DNA of 64,000 bases from GCA-2709075 sp038146865 (GCA_038146865.1 JAYQSL010000002.1:558001-622000); one strand, 5' to 3'. Shown: positions 17,463 through 26,887, counted from the stretch's first letter. Notes: generated by a model from the sequence alone, not told the origin. Made by a program: numbers and translations.

Positions 17463-18263
17463 ATGATCCAATTATATCACGCAGATATGTCCACCTGTGC
17501 CCAAAAAGTAAGATTAGTTTTGGAGCAAAAAAAGCTTGCCTGGAATAGCCACCTCCTAAACCTACGCCATAGAGATCAACATGCACCCGAATATCTCGAG
17601 CTTAATCCAAATGGCGTCGTTCCAACCCTGATCGATCAGGGTAACGTTATCATCGAGTCCACAGTTATTTGTGAGTATTTGGATGATGCCTATCCAGAAA
17701 GCTCATTAGTGCCGGATGCTCCCGAGCATAAGGCCCTGATGAGACAATGGACTAAATGGCTGGACGAGTTTTTACACTTTCATACCGGTGTCCTCTCAGG
17801 TTCCATAGCATTTCGTTTTCAACATTTAGAGCGCCCAAAAGACGAACTCGAAGCTTATCTCAGAGGAATTCCCGACCCAAGAAGACGCGAACGTCAGAGA
17901 CAACAGATTGAGCTCGGATTGGAAGCCCCGCAGTTTAGAGAGTCTGTATTTGCTTTCGAGACCTTTTTAGAGAAATTAGAGACGCAGCTAAAAAAAACCG
18001 AATGGATGGCAGGCAACACATATTCACTCGCCGATGTTGGCTACACTCCGTATGTAATAAGACTGCATGAGCTTGAGCTTCAAAAGTGGATGTCAAATAG
18101 GCCCAAAATTCAGGCTTGGTTTGAAAAAATTAAAAAACAACCAAATTACACAAAAGCTTACCTAGATTGGAAGAACCAGGCCTACTGTAACCTGATGGCT
18201 GAGAAAGGTGCTGAGTCCTGGCACAGGATAGAAAAAATTCTCAGTGAAAATTTAAATAATTGA
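17463..18263 (+). CDS. glutathione S-transferase family protein
   Basis: Cytosolic GST of 266 residues, conjugating or isomerising electrophilic intermediates with glutathione. The thioredoxin-like N-terminal domain starts with LYHADMSTCAQKVRLVLEQK, and the glutathione-gamma-glutamyl motif GVVPTLIDQGNVIIEST gives the conserved Pro and Glu-Ser. The helical C-terminal domain has WMAGNTYSLADVGYTPY, the usual N-capping box Asp. It has a longer C-terminus than typical 200-220 residue GSTs, as seen in dehalogenase- or etherase-like branches. AAGGAAAGAG precedes the ATG. Divergent from the PhtD-like gene, convergent with the gamma carbonic anhydrase gene. Confidence 0.92.
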   Translation: MIQLYHADMSTCAQKVRLVLEQKKLAWNSHLLNLRHRDQHAPEYLELNPNGVVPTLIDQGNVIIESTVICEYLDDAYPESSLVPDAPEHKALMRQWTKWLDEFLHFHTGVLSGSIAFRFQHLERPKDELEAYLRGIPDPRRRERQRQQIELGLEAPQFRESVFAFETFLEKLETQLKKTEWMAGNTYSLADVGYTPYVIRLHELELQKWMSNRPKIQAWFEKIKKQPNYTKAYLDWKNQAYCNLMAEKGAESWHRIEKILSENLNN

Positions 18264-18274
18264 TAACGGAGAAG

Positions 18275-18796
18275 TTAATTCTCGACTAGCTCATCTCGAT
18301 ATCGACGCCACCGATTGACATAGCTCTCAGCGTTTTTCTCAATCAGTTGGATCTGTTCATCCGATATCTCCCGAATGACCTTACCAGGTGAACCCATTAC
18401 GAGAGAATTGTCCGGGATTTTTTTACCTTCGGTAATCAATGTATTCGCCCCGATCAGGCAATTCCGACCAATGTGAGCACCATTCAAAACGATGCTTCCA
18501 ATGCCGATCAAACTGCTATCATCAATTTCGCATCCATGCAGCATGCACATGTGACCGACGGAAACATTTTCTCCGATTGCCAATGGGTAGCCAGGATCAG
18601 TATGGAGAACGCAGCCATCCTGAATGTTTGATCGAGCTCCAATAGTAATGGGCTCGTTATCCGCTCTTAGGACAGCCTGCCACCATATACTCACATCAGC
18701 GGAAAGGATCACAGAACCGATAAGATCTGCACTTGGAGCGACCCAATTTTCTTTATCGATATTTTGGGGGTGCTGCCCCTCAAGAGAATAACTCAT
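18275..18796 (-). CDS. gamma carbonic anhydrase family protein
   Basis: Left-handed beta-helix protein of 173 residues built from hexapeptide repeats, of the PaaY/YrdA/CamH type. Three zinc-ligand histidines are in the expected places: His65 (VLHTDPG), His82 and His87 (VGHMCMLHG). It lacks the acidic loop of the Methanosarcina Cam enzyme. Members bind zinc, and some act as carbonic anhydrases while PaaY is a thioesterase in phenylacetate catabolism, so activity is not assured. It is a single gene, divergent from the LLM oxidoreductase gene and convergent with the GST gene 11 bases away. Confidence 0.93.
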   Translation of the reverse strand: MSYSLEGQHPQNIDKENWVAPSADLIGSVILSADVSIWWQAVLRADNEPITIGARSNIQDGCVLHTDPGYPLAIGENVSVGHMCMLHGCEIDDSSLIGIGSIVLNGAHIGRNCLIGANTLITEGKKIPDNSLVMGSPGKVIREISDEQIQLIEKNAESYVNRWRRYRDELVEN

Positions 18797-18897
18797 AAAT
18801 TTCCCAGATGAAAATCACACCAAACAATATCAATTAGAGCTAGTGACTGTACAGGTTAGCTGTGTATGAATACACGAAATAGTAATTTGGAGGTTAC

Positions 18898-19947
18898 ATG
18901 CAACTCGGCCTTTTTGATCATTTAGAAAGCGTGCCGGACCGGCCACTTGACCAGCAATATGCCGAAAGAATTAATTTCATATCCGAGGCGGATGATGCTG
19001 GCTTCTGGGGCTTGCACGTTGCGGAGCATCATAGTTCGCGACTTAATATGACCCCTGGGGCAAGCATTTGGTTATCCTCTGTAGCCCGCGAAACAAGCAA
19101 AATTCGTCTAGGTCCACTTGTTTATCTTTTAACCCTTTACACACCGCTAAGACTGGCAGAGGACATTGCTATGCTCGATAACCTTAGCAATGGACGTTTG
19201 GAAGTCGGCGTCGGCCGAGGTGTCTCACCGTTTGAGTTGAACTTTCACCATATTGACCCTGAAAAGTCGCGAGAGATCTTCTTTGATGCTTTTGAATGCC
19301 TAAAAAAGGCGATGACACAGGAAGAATTATCTCACGAGGGCGAGTATTTTCATTATTCAAATGTACCGATAACCTTGCTGCCAAAACAGAAACCATATCC
19401 TGCTTTTTGGTATGGCTCATCTAACACCACTGGGGCGACTTGGGCCGGACAACAAGGCATGCATTTTACGGCTAACGGAGCCACAACCCTTGCTCATAAA
19501 AATATTACAGCCTACCGAGAGGCACTCGAGACCAGAGGTGGCATCGTCGCGCAACCTAAAGAGGAGTTTGCAGGTGGGGGGGCTGTTGGGTTACTCCGCC
19601 ACATCCACGTTGCAGAAACCGATGAAGAGGCAATAGCGGTCGCAAAACCCGCAATCGAATATCATATTGGCAGCTTGAATTGGTTACGGGATCGAAATAA
19701 AGACCATGAATTTGCAAAAAGGACTAACGTTCATCGGGGCCTCACATTTGAAAGTTGGGTCGAGGCGGGACTTGCAATCGTTGGCAGTCCAGAGACCGTA
19801 AAAAAGAAATTGGTCGAACAACAAGCAGCATTAAATTTGAACTATTTCCTGTGCTACATGTTTTTTGGAACTATGCCAGCCGATGCGGCACTTCGTTCGC
19901 TGGATCTTTTCACTCGCGAGGTAAAACCTGCCTTGGACAAATTGTAG
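18898..19947 (+). CDS. LLM class flavin-dependent oxidoreductase
   Basis: Luciferase-like monooxygenase with TIM-barrel fold, 349 residues, using reduced FMN or F420. The N-terminus MQLGLFDHLES, followed by GFWGLHVAEHHSS, is a textbook bacterial luciferase alpha start with the active-site His. LVYLLTLYTPLRLAEDIAMLDNLSNGRLEVGVGRG is the family core. A GGAGG lies 5 bases before the ATG. No flavin reductase gene is adjacent, so reduced flavin must come from elsewhere. The next gene is an FAD flavoprotein 137 bases downstream. Substrate unknown: an alkane sulfonate, aldehyde or heterocycle would all be in range for this family. Confidence 0.92.
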   Translation: MQLGLFDHLESVPDRPLDQQYAERINFISEADDAGFWGLHVAEHHSSRLNMTPGASIWLSSVARETSKIRLGPLVYLLTLYTPLRLAEDIAMLDNLSNGRLEVGVGRGVSPFELNFHHIDPEKSREIFFDAFECLKKAMTQEELSHEGEYFHYSNVPITLLPKQKPYPAFWYGSSNTTGATWAGQQGMHFTANGATTLAHKNITAYREALETRGGIVAQPKEEFAGGGAVGLLRHIHVAETDEEAIAVAKPAIEYHIGSLNWLRDRNKDHEFAKRTNVHRGLTFESWVEAGLAIVGSPETVKKKLVEQQAALNLNYFLCYMFFGTMPADAALRSLDLFTREVKPALDKL

Positions 19948-20084
19948 AGAGTTGAGACCTCGGCAGAATGATTTGGCAAGAACAAATATTTTAGCGGTCG
20001 AATACTCCGCCAATCTCCGCCGGGAATGTTTGACTATCAGCACATGAGATAAAATTAAGATTGCTTAAAGGGAGAGTAATAAAA

Positions 20085-21554
20085 ATGGCTATCAGAGAAT
20101 ATAAAACAGATGTCGCAATAATCGGAGCCGGAGCTGCGGGGATAGCTGGAGGTATTGAAGCACTAGATGCGGGTGCTAAATGCATCGCTTTTGAGAAGCG
20201 AGAAGAGGCTGGCGGTGCGGCGGCAATCTCGGGTGGCGGGTGCTGTATTGTGGGGTCTCCGGTTCAAAAAGCCGAGGGCATTGAGGATACGCCTGATCTA
20301 GCTTTTGCAGATTGGATGGCTTGGGGCGGTCCCTCCGCCGATGAGGTTTGGGCACGCTATTACCTCGAGCATACTCTGCATGATCTGTACCATTGGGCAG
20401 AGCAATACGGGGTCAAGTGGGTAGACATGAAACCCCAAGAGGGAAACTCGGTTATGCGCTGGACCCGTGCCGAGGGTAACGGGTTAGGACTAATGCGTCA
20501 CCTGATTAAAGCCTATGAAGACAAAGGTGGCGAAATTATACCTCACGTTAAGGTTGATAAACTTACGATGGAGGATGGAAGAGCGGTTGGGTTCACTGGC
20601 ACGGACATTCAAAACGGCGATGCCATCTCGGTGAGGGGTGACGTAATTATCCTAACTTCGGGTGGGTTTAATTCGAACATTGATATGGTGCTCGAAGTCC
20701 GACCTGAGCTCAAAGGCTTCAAGGTCATGGAGGGGTCAGGATTTGGCTCCAATGGTGACGGTCATAAAATGGCCGAACAGGTTGGTGGTTATCTCACCCA
20801 CATGGACCACGTGTGGTTCTACTGCTACTCCACCCCGGATTACAGAGACCAAACTGGAAGACGGGGCCTCGTGTGCCGTCATATCCCCGGCTATATATGG
20901 GTTAACCAGCAAGGCAAGCGGTTTCATAATGAAGCACTTTCGGGTGGCAATTCTATGAGCCCTGCAGTTTTGGCTCAAGACCCGCCATATTGTTGGGCAA
21001 TTGTTGATACGCCCATGAAAGCCACACTAGAAATTGCGGACCCATATTATCGTGACGGGGACAAAATTGTCAGAGCAAAAGTTGAAGAATTATTGGCGAA
21101 TTCTCCTTACATAAAAAAAGCCGACACCCTAGAAGAGCTGGCTCAGGAAATCGACGTTCCTTCCGAAAATCTTATTGGAGAAATTTCTTCCTACAATAAA
21201 GCAATCTCAGATGGGCTTGATAAAGAACCCGCCTTTGGCAAGCCACTTAAGATGTCAAAACCGTTCGATACCGCCCCCTATTACGCGATCCAATTTTTTC
21301 CAACTGCGCGCAAAAACTTTGGCGGGATTAAAACAGACAAACAATGTCGTGTGTTAAACAAGCACTTTGAACCTATTGCTGGATTGTTTGCTGCGGGAGA
21401 GGCCTGCGGTATGGCTGGCGGTCATATTAATGGTCGGGCCGGCCTCGAGGGGACTATGCTTGGGCCATCTCTATTCTCTGGTCGAGTTGCCGGAGGTTGG
21501 GCTGCTGAGTCTATTGGGCATGGGAACGGATTTATAGGAACTCCAAACCGTTGA
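20085..21554 (+). CDS. FAD-dependent oxidoreductase (fumarate reductase/succinate dehydrogenase flavoprotein-like)
   Basis: Flavoprotein of 489 residues of the fumarate-reductase/3-ketosteroid-dehydrogenase family. The Rossmann motif VAIIGAGAAGIAGGIEA near the N-terminus is followed by FEKREEAGGAAAISGG, and the C-terminal FAD-binding pattern is LFAAGEACGMAGGHINGRAGLEGTM. No Tat signal, heme or covalent FMN motif is seen, so it is probably a soluble cytoplasmic dehydrogenase. I start at ATG 20085, 9 bases after GGAGAG, instead of the in-frame ATG at 20061. A weak hairpin lies 50 bases after its stop. Likely oxidises or reduces a ring or enoate; its partner is unknown. Confidence 0.9.
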   Translation: MAIREYKTDVAIIGAGAAGIAGGIEALDAGAKCIAFEKREEAGGAAAISGGGCCIVGSPVQKAEGIEDTPDLAFADWMAWGGPSADEVWARYYLEHTLHDLYHWAEQYGVKWVDMKPQEGNSVMRWTRAEGNGLGLMRHLIKAYEDKGGEIIPHVKVDKLTMEDGRAVGFTGTDIQNGDAISVRGDVIILTSGGFNSNIDMVLEVRPELKGFKVMEGSGFGSNGDGHKMAEQVGGYLTHMDHVWFYCYSTPDYRDQTGRRGLVCRHIPGYIWVNQQGKRFHNEALSGGNSMSPAVLAQDPPYCWAIVDTPMKATLEIADPYYRDGDKIVRAKVEELLANSPYIKKADTLEELAQEIDVPSENLIGEISSYNKAISDGLDKEPAFGKPLKMSKPFDTAPYYAIQFFPTARKNFGGIKTDKQCRVLNKHFEPIAGLFAAGEACGMAGGHINGRAGLEGTMLGPSLFSGRVAGGWAAESIGHGNGFIGTPNR

Positions 21555-21604
21555 GATACTCAAACCCAAGACATTCTATGATGGGGACGCCGTCGTAAAG
21601 TCGA

Positions 21605-21623
21605 TTAACCTCATTATGGTTAA
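21605..21623 (+). terminator. weak hairpin, possible terminator of the flavoprotein gene
   Basis: A 6-bp inverted repeat (TTAACC and GGTTAA) with a 7-base loop lies about 50 bases after the flavoprotein stop, followed by the pyrimidine-rich stretch CTTCTTTCTT. The stem is AT-rich and short, so termination here is only a possibility. Confidence 0.3.
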
Positions 21624-21675
21624 CTTCTTTCTTGAGATAGGATGTGTTGTAAAAACGTCGGTCCAGATCAAGCAC

Positions 21676-22647
21676 TTAGCTGTCAAGCGTATCGATCGCA
21701 AATAATGTCGCGGCATCGTAAGGTTCATCTATCAGGCCTTGGTCATGAGAGTATTTGATGAAACGCTCAATGTTATCCTTGTTTTCCTTGAAGCCATTCC
21801 GCCAAGGGTTACCAGGTAGCCTTGCCCATTGCTCTTCATGGGCATGTCTGCCCCAGGCCAGCCGCGACCAATTGGGATCTTCATAGTAGGAGTCGGAAAT
21901 ATCCCATGCCTGATTGCACATTTTCAATACGGCACCAGCAATCCAAGGCTCCCTGGCTAAAAGCTCTTCCTGGACCGTCATCACATGCATGATGGGGAAA
22001 TCCCCATATTTTTGGTAATAGGCTTCTTCCTCTGCCTGAGGGTCACGAAACAGCCGCCGCGCTTTGGTCTTACCAGTTGTTACTGACTTTGGAGGGTGAG
22101 GAAGAAAGAATCCGTCAATCTCTCCGGCTTCTAGGAGATTTCCGAGGTTTTCTCGGTCCCCTAAAAATTCAATATTTACGCCGGGCTTCGGCTGAAACTT
22201 GACTTTTTCCTCCGTTGTAAGCAACCAATGGATATCCTCCCAATTCACGCCGTAGTGAAATTTCAAATCACCCTTCGCAAGCAAAGATAATGTAGTCTGA
22301 AATGAAGAAAGAGCTATTTTTTTGCCAACCAATTCAGACGGTTCCCAAAGGTCACTTTCCGGATGTACCCACATTTGACTTTGGCTAAAAAGTCGTCGTG
22401 GGAACACCGGAATTCCCACGATTGGCAGCCCCCTCCCCTTAGCCATCAAGAAACTCGACATTGAAAATTCTGCAACGTCAAACTCTTTGCCATGAAGCAT
22501 CCGCTCATGTCGGTCATCTCCATCACGCCAATTCTGGCTTTGACCAACCTGGAAGATTTCAAGCTCCACGCCCTCAGGCGGTGTCACTGTCCCATCGAAA
22601 AACGGATAGTGCCTGTCATAACGATCAAGAGCGATAGATAGTTTCAT
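21676..22647 (-). CDS. 4,5-dihydroxyphthalate decarboxylase-like protein, paralog
   Basis: Second member (323 residues) of the PhtD-like family in the window. It shares the N-terminal core (MKLSIALDRYDRHYPFFDG), DVAEFSMSSFLMAKG, LVGKKIALSSFQTT and FPIMHVMTVQEELLAREPWI with the 16.4-17.4 kb protein, but the two are diverged throughout. It has no signal peptide and no ABC transporter partner. Together the two copies suggest decarboxylation of two different aromatic acids, or a decarboxylase plus a binding-protein-like accessory. Pirin- and TauD-type genes lie upstream on the same strand (gaps 33 and 70 bases). Confidence 0.8.
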   Translation of the reverse strand: MKLSIALDRYDRHYPFFDGTVTPPEGVELEIFQVGQSQNWRDGDDRHERMLHGKEFDVAEFSMSSFLMAKGRGLPIVGIPVFPRRLFSQSQMWVHPESDLWEPSELVGKKIALSSFQTTLSLLAKGDLKFHYGVNWEDIHWLLTTEEKVKFQPKPGVNIEFLGDRENLGNLLEAGEIDGFFLPHPPKSVTTGKTKARRLFRDPQAEEEAYYQKYGDFPIMHVMTVQEELLAREPWIAGAVLKMCNQAWDISDSYYEDPNWSRLAWGRHAHEEQWARLPGNPWRNGFKENKDNIERFIKYSHDQGLIDEPYDAATLFAIDTLDS

Positions 22648-22680
22648 TTTTCCCTCAGCGAAAATCTATGGATTGAAAAG

Positions 22681-23391
22681 CTATTTTTTATCTATATCAA
22701 ATATCAGAAAATGGGACTCGGATTGACCACACAAATAAAGCGGATCAAATGCACCATCTATTCCCAGCCCATCTCCAGTGCTCAGTTTTAATTCATTTAC
22801 AATGATAGAGCCGCTAATGATTTGGATCCATACTTGCCGGCCCGGGATTATTTGATGACAGGCCTCCTGATTTTTTTCTAATGCCCCGACCCAAAGGTCA
22901 CTCGATGCATGAAGCAATATCGACCCGTTCCTTCCATCCCGTGAAGCAATGAGCTTCGAACCGCGAAAATCTCTATCAACACCAACACTTTGTTGGAAAT
23001 AGCCAGGCTTTAGATCAAATTGATCTGGCTCAATCCAAATTTGCAGAAGGTGAACGGGCTCCGTGGCGGAGGGGTTGTACTCCGAATGACTAATACCCGA
23101 CCCCGCGCTCATACACTGAATTTCACCAGCCTCAATTACGGAACCTGAACCCAGTGAGTCCCTGTGTTCCAATTGTCCTTCAACTATGTAGGTAACGATT
23201 TCCATATTTGCATGACTATGCGTGGGAAATCCCTGACCAGGAGCGATACGGTCCTCATTGATTACCCTCAGTGATCCAAAACCCATAAATTTAGGGTCAT
23301 AGTAATGCCCAAATGAGAAACTATGGTGAGAATTTAGCCAACCGAGATCCACATGCCCACGCTCTGAGGATTTACGAATGATAGTCATCAA
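22681..23391 (-). CDS. pirin family protein
   Basis: Bicupin protein of 236 residues, as in E. coli YhhW, which has quercetinase activity and binds a metal. The start TIIRKSSERGHVDLGWLNSHHSFSFGHYYDP is the conserved pirin N-terminus, and metal ligands are the His residues of FPTHSHANMEIVTYI together with the Glu-containing EIQCMSAGSGISHSE. The C-terminal cupin is degenerate. It is flanked by the PhtD-like gene (33 bases downstream) and the TauD-like gene (70 bases upstream) on the same strand. Function in this context may be aromatic ring oxidation or redox sensing. Confidence 0.92.
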   Translation of the reverse strand: MMTIIRKSSERGHVDLGWLNSHHSFSFGHYYDPKFMGFGSLRVINEDRIAPGQGFPTHSHANMEIVTYIVEGQLEHRDSLGSGSVIEAGEIQCMSAGSGISHSEYNPSATEPVHLLQIWIEPDQFDLKPGYFQQSVGVDRDFRGSKLIASRDGRNGSILLHASSDLWVGALEKNQEACHQIIPGRQVWIQIISGSIIVNELKLSTGDGLGIDGAFDPLYLCGQSESHFLIFDIDKK

Positions 23392-23461
23392 TGCGCATGT
23401 ACTCCTCGACAGGTCAGTTTTATGGTCACTGCTAGCAGGCGCAAAGGCTACTCAGAAGCCT

Positions 23462-24331
23462 TTAAACCGGTATCTCGCCAACCACGGTCGAACGATGCAT
23501 TCGCCTTACCTCTGGCACTTTTACACCACCAAGGGCAAGATGAAGTGTTTGCCTATTATCCCAAATGACAAGATCTCCTTTTTGCCATTTGTGATGATAA
23601 ATAAAGCGTTCATTGATCAAGTGTTCAAACAAATGATCAAGCAAAGGCTGCGCCTCCTTATCTTCCATATTTTTGATACCAAGGGTAAATCTCGGCGAGA
23701 TAAAGAGAGCTTTCTTTCCCGTATGGGGATGTGTCCGAACAATAGGATGAAAAGCATCCGGGGGCGAACGTTTTGAGTAATAAGCCTCGCCATCTCCATG
23801 CCTATCGGGCCTGGTCATGCGGGGGTTTCGAAAGCGATTAAAGCTATGGATACCTACTAACCCGTCGATACGATCTTTCATCTCCCCGCTTAGCGCCTCA
23901 TAGGCAGCCACCATTCCGATCCACTGTGTGTCACCACCGACTTTTGGCAAAATCACAGACTGCAAAAATGTATAGGCTGTAGGAATATCGACATAAGAAT
24001 GATCCGAATGCCAATCGCTTCCGGCGTCAGGTATTCCGACGTTGTTTCCTTCTGCATCTAACTCGGTCGATAGGATCAAGATCTCTGGGTTACCAGGCAT
24101 CTTATACTCGTCATTGATGTGATACTGGATCTCACCAAATTTTCTTGTGAATACGGTTTGCTCGGCTGGCTCTAGGGCCTGATTGCGAACGACTAAAACC
24201 CCACTATCATGCAGCGAATTCCTGATGATCTTGAAATCATCCTCGTTTATATTGGCCAGATTAAAATTTAATGCCTCTGCCCCGAGGGCATCAGCGAGCT
24301 TATTAATCTTTACGGCTCTAGCAAGCGGCAT
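23462..24331 (-). CDS. TauD/TfdA family Fe(II)/2-oxoglutarate dioxygenase, copy 1
   Basis: Cytoplasmic non-heme iron dioxygenase of 289 residues that couples 2-oxoglutarate decarboxylation to hydroxylation and breakdown of the substrate. Facial-triad residues are His108 and Asp110 in DWHSDHSY and distal His264 in DNRQTLHLA; the 2-oxoglutarate-binding Arg is close to residue 280 in RRMHRS. The long GGDTQWIGM segment is the conserved region after the HxD motif. Known relatives cleave taurine, 2,4-D or alkylsulfates; the specificity here is not predictable. It is one of three TauD-type genes in the window and the copies are strongly diverged. Confidence 0.92.
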   Translation of the reverse strand: MPLARAVKINKLADALGAEALNFNLANINEDDFKIIRNSLHDSGVLVVRNQALEPAEQTVFTRKFGEIQYHINDEYKMPGNPEILILSTELDAEGNNVGIPDAGSDWHSDHSYVDIPTAYTFLQSVILPKVGGDTQWIGMVAAYEALSGEMKDRIDGLVGIHSFNRFRNPRMTRPDRHGDGEAYYSKRSPPDAFHPIVRTHPHTGKKALFISPRFTLGIKNMEDKEAQPLLDHLFEHLINERFIYHHKWQKGDLVIWDNRQTLHLALGGVKVPEVRRMHRSTVVGEIPV

Positions 24332-24431
24332 ACTAGCCCCCCAAATACTGCTTCTTTCCTTTAGCTTAAGCTCAACCGCAATTTTTCGTCAAACAAGCAT
24401 CGGTTATTAACTCATACTCTGGCCTCAAACC

Positions 24432-25436
24432 TCAACCATCCGTGGGGGGCAATCTTATCCCAACACCCTTCTCTTTGGCCTTCTGATAGACAAAGTGGCA
24501 CATAGCAATATCTTGACTAACCAATCCTGTGGTATGGATCAAAATTCTCTCGGCTTCATTCTCTCTACCGGCGACTTTTCCCGACACGACATCGCAAATT
24601 TCGCCATGCAACTGCTCTCGACTAAATTGTCCCTCATCGATCATCGCCCTGAATTCTTTTGTGATAATATTTACGTCCCAACCGTCGATGACGACCTTAT
24701 CAAAGGCCTGCCAACCTGCAGGGTCCATCTCTCGCCGAGCCAACGAAATATAAGTCGCGCCAGGTTTTACCCAGTTCTCACGGGCAATAATCTCTGTACT
24801 CGTCGTCCCACCAATACCTATGTCCGCTGCCCTGACAACCTCCTCAATTGTGCCAACAGGTTCCACAGGAATGCCAAGCTCCGCCGACCATTTTTTAGCA
24901 AAGGCGTCTCGCGTCTCTTCTCTCCTCGACGTACAGACAATTTTTTCGAATTTAAACATTGGTAGCAAACACCGGAGGCAATTGACCCCCATAGTCCCAA
25001 TTCCGACCAAACCAAGAACTTTGGGCGACTTAGGGGCCATCCATTTAAGGGGCAAAATTGCAGCTGCTGTCGACCTGATCGCGTATGTCCAATGCTCTTC
25101 TACTATTGCTTCAGCATGACCGGTTGCCGGATTGGTCAGCAATATGTATCTCGCACACTCCAATTGTCCGACGGTATTTTTGATGCCATCGTCGTAGTAG
25201 TTATACATACGTACCCCAGTAGTAGGCACATCGGGAAGAAAGGCACCCTTTACGTGCCAATGATTATGCCAAGGGGCATCTACATCGAGTTTCCAGCTAG
25301 GAGGGGCAGACCACTGAACACTGCCCTTAGCGTGCATGTGGTATACGTCTTCACATACCTGCATGGCTTCCTCGACAGAGAGTAATTTGAGAGTTTCCCT
25401 GTAGGGAATGAATAAAACACCATCTAGGGGCATCAT
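24432..25436 (-). CDS. ornithine cyclodeaminase family protein (OCD/mu-crystallin)
   Basis: NAD(P)-dependent enzyme of 334 residues of the ornithine cyclodeaminase/mu-crystallin family, which includes ornithine and alanine dehydrogenases and ketimine reductases. The Rossmann motif is GLVGIGTMGVNCLRC near residues 140-155, followed by VCTSRREETRDAFAKKW. The nucleotide-binding region continues to ADIGIGGTTSTE. The usual pyridine-nucleotide and substrate elements are present and the length is normal. The start is ATG 25436, next to an ATGATG. Divergent from the MBL gene, so the pair may share a promoter region of about 120 bases. Confidence 0.9.
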   Translation of the reverse strand: MMPLDGVLFIPYRETLKLLSVEEAMQVCEDVYHMHAKGSVQWSAPPSWKLDVDAPWHNHWHVKGAFLPDVPTTGVRMYNYYDDGIKNTVGQLECARYILLTNPATGHAEAIVEEHWTYAIRSTAAAILPLKWMAPKSPKVLGLVGIGTMGVNCLRCLLPMFKFEKIVCTSRREETRDAFAKKWSAELGIPVEPVGTIEEVVRAADIGIGGTTSTEIIARENWVKPGATYISLARREMDPAGWQAFDKVVIDGWDVNIITKEFRAMIDEGQFSREQLHGEICDVVSGKVAGRENEAERILIHTTGLVSQDIAMCHFVYQKAKEKGVGIRLPPTDG

Positions 25437-25556
25437 AGAACTCCTCGTCTGAATGCAATGAGAATAAAGAGATTTACCCTCGCCGTCACATTCGATTTTC
25501 TGTTGCTCGACAAATAAATGTTATTTCATATCATCGGCTTAAATCTCGGAGCTTAT

Positions 25557-26447
25557 ATGATGGCGTATCTAAGAAACTTCCCTATCGGCGAAACCACCAT
25601 CTCACAAATAATAGAACGCGAGGGGCCTTACCATAGGGCTCTAGATATGTTCCCAAAAGCCACAGAAAAACTAGTCAACCAACACATAAAAGATCTCCCC
25701 AGTTTCGCCTGGGATGCCGCAACCAAAAGCATCTGCATTACGTTTCAATCATGGCTAATTAAAACACCACGCCACAATATTCTCGTTGATACATGCGTAG
25801 GAGAACACGGGAATAGAAGACCAGGTCTGCTTTACTCCAAAAGGCGTTGGAAAGATGAATTTGCGGCTACGGGACTCTCTTATGAAGATATAGATTACGT
25901 TTTTTGCACCCACCTTCATGTGGACCACGTAGGTTGGAACACACAACACATTGATGGAAGACTGGTGCCAACCTTTCCGAATGCAAAATACATAATTGGG
26001 CGTGAGGAATTTGAGTGGTGGGATAATTGGACACAAACGAACCCCCCACATCCATCAGGCCCAGCATTTCAGGAATGTGTTTTGCCTATCATTGAAGCCG
26101 GTCAGGCGATGCTAGTCGAGAACGATTTTGAGTTAAGTGATCTAATTCACTTAAGTCCGGCCCCAGGACACACCATGGGTCAATACTGCGCTCACTTATC
26201 GAGCGCGGGGGAAAAAGCAATTTTCACAGGAGATGCTATGCACCACCCCCTGCAAATATTTGAACCCGATTGGAGCACCATGCGTTGCACCGATATGGAT
26301 CTTGCTATTAAGAGTCGGAGGAGGATCCTCCAAGAAATAGTAGACACGGACACCAAACTTATTACGGCGCACTTTCCAGGCCACACTGTTGGCCACGTCA
26401 TAAGCAGAGGCGATGGTTTCAGATTTCGTTACATTGATGTCGATTAA
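25557..26447 (+). CDS. MBL-fold metallo-hydrolase
   Basis: Metallo-beta-lactamase superfamily enzyme of about 296 residues, probably dizinc. The metal-binding motif THLHVDHVGW is complete (HxHxDH), and downstream ligands are PGHTMGQY, GDAMHH and the final AHFPGHTVG. It resembles lactonase- or hydroxyacyl-thioesterase-like members such as AHL lactonase AiiA relatives. I start at ATG 25557, because CGGAG lies just upstream; a further ATG at 25518 would add 13 hydrophobic residues not seen in relatives. It leads a plus-strand trio with the YciI-like and alcohol dehydrogenase genes (gaps 14 and 7 bases). Confidence 0.9.
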   Translation: MMAYLRNFPIGETTISQIIEREGPYHRALDMFPKATEKLVNQHIKDLPSFAWDAATKSICITFQSWLIKTPRHNILVDTCVGEHGNRRPGLLYSKRRWKDEFAATGLSYEDIDYVFCTHLHVDHVGWNTQHIDGRLVPTFPNAKYIIGREEFEWWDNWTQTNPPHPSGPAFQECVLPIIEAGQAMLVENDFELSDLIHLSPAPGHTMGQYCAHLSSAGEKAIFTGDAMHHPLQIFEPDWSTMRCTDMDLAIKSRRRILQEIVDTDTKLITAHFPGHTVGHVISRGDGFRFRYIDVD

Positions 26448-26461
26448 TAGGGAGTAACTAC

Positions 26462-26887
26462 ATGTCAAATGCAGAGCAACAAGCCACAGCTCTAATGGCA
26501 AAGCTTCAGCGCGAGCAATGCTACTTAATAATGATGCGACCTGCGGAGAACCCTAAAGTCGCCCCCATCCCTCAAGCTGAGATGCGCCTGGAGCACCATG
26601 ATTACCTGGTGGATATGGAAAGACGCGGGATCTTATTCGCTGCGGGTCCCTTGCGGGATGATGAGGGTTGGCAACGTGGCCATGGGCTATTGATATTTAG
26701 GGCAAGTAACCGGGCGGAAGCTACTGAGTGGGCAATGCAAGAACCATATACGAAATACGGCCAAAGAGAGGTCGAGGTTATTCCGTGGCAGAGGAATGAG
26801 GGCACCATATCCATTAACTTACGGTTAGCCGACGGATTTTTGGAAATTGACAACCGAAAATGGGCCATCGGTCCAGCAGAGGACTGA
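26462..26887 (+). CDS. YciI-like domain protein
   Basis: Protein of 141 residues with a YCII ferredoxin-like domain: the N-terminal strand ends in CYLIMMRP and continues to HHDYLVDMERRGILFAAGPLRDD, the typical H-x-loop of the family. After it comes LIFRASNRAEATEWAMQEPYTKYG. Family members are dimeric small proteins in catabolic operons, one of which (TftG) dehydrohalogenates a lactone or chloro-intermediate. Sandwiched between the MBL hydrolase and the alcohol dehydrogenase genes, it probably acts on an intermediate of the same pathway. A second YciI gene lies at 30.1-30.5 kb. Confidence 0.85.
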   Translation: MSNAEQQATALMAKLQREQCYLIMMRPAENPKVAPIPQAEMRLEHHDYLVDMERRGILFAAGPLRDDEGWQRGHGLLIFRASNRAEATEWAMQEPYTKYGQREVEVIPWQRNEGTISINLRLADGFLEIDNRKWAIGPAED

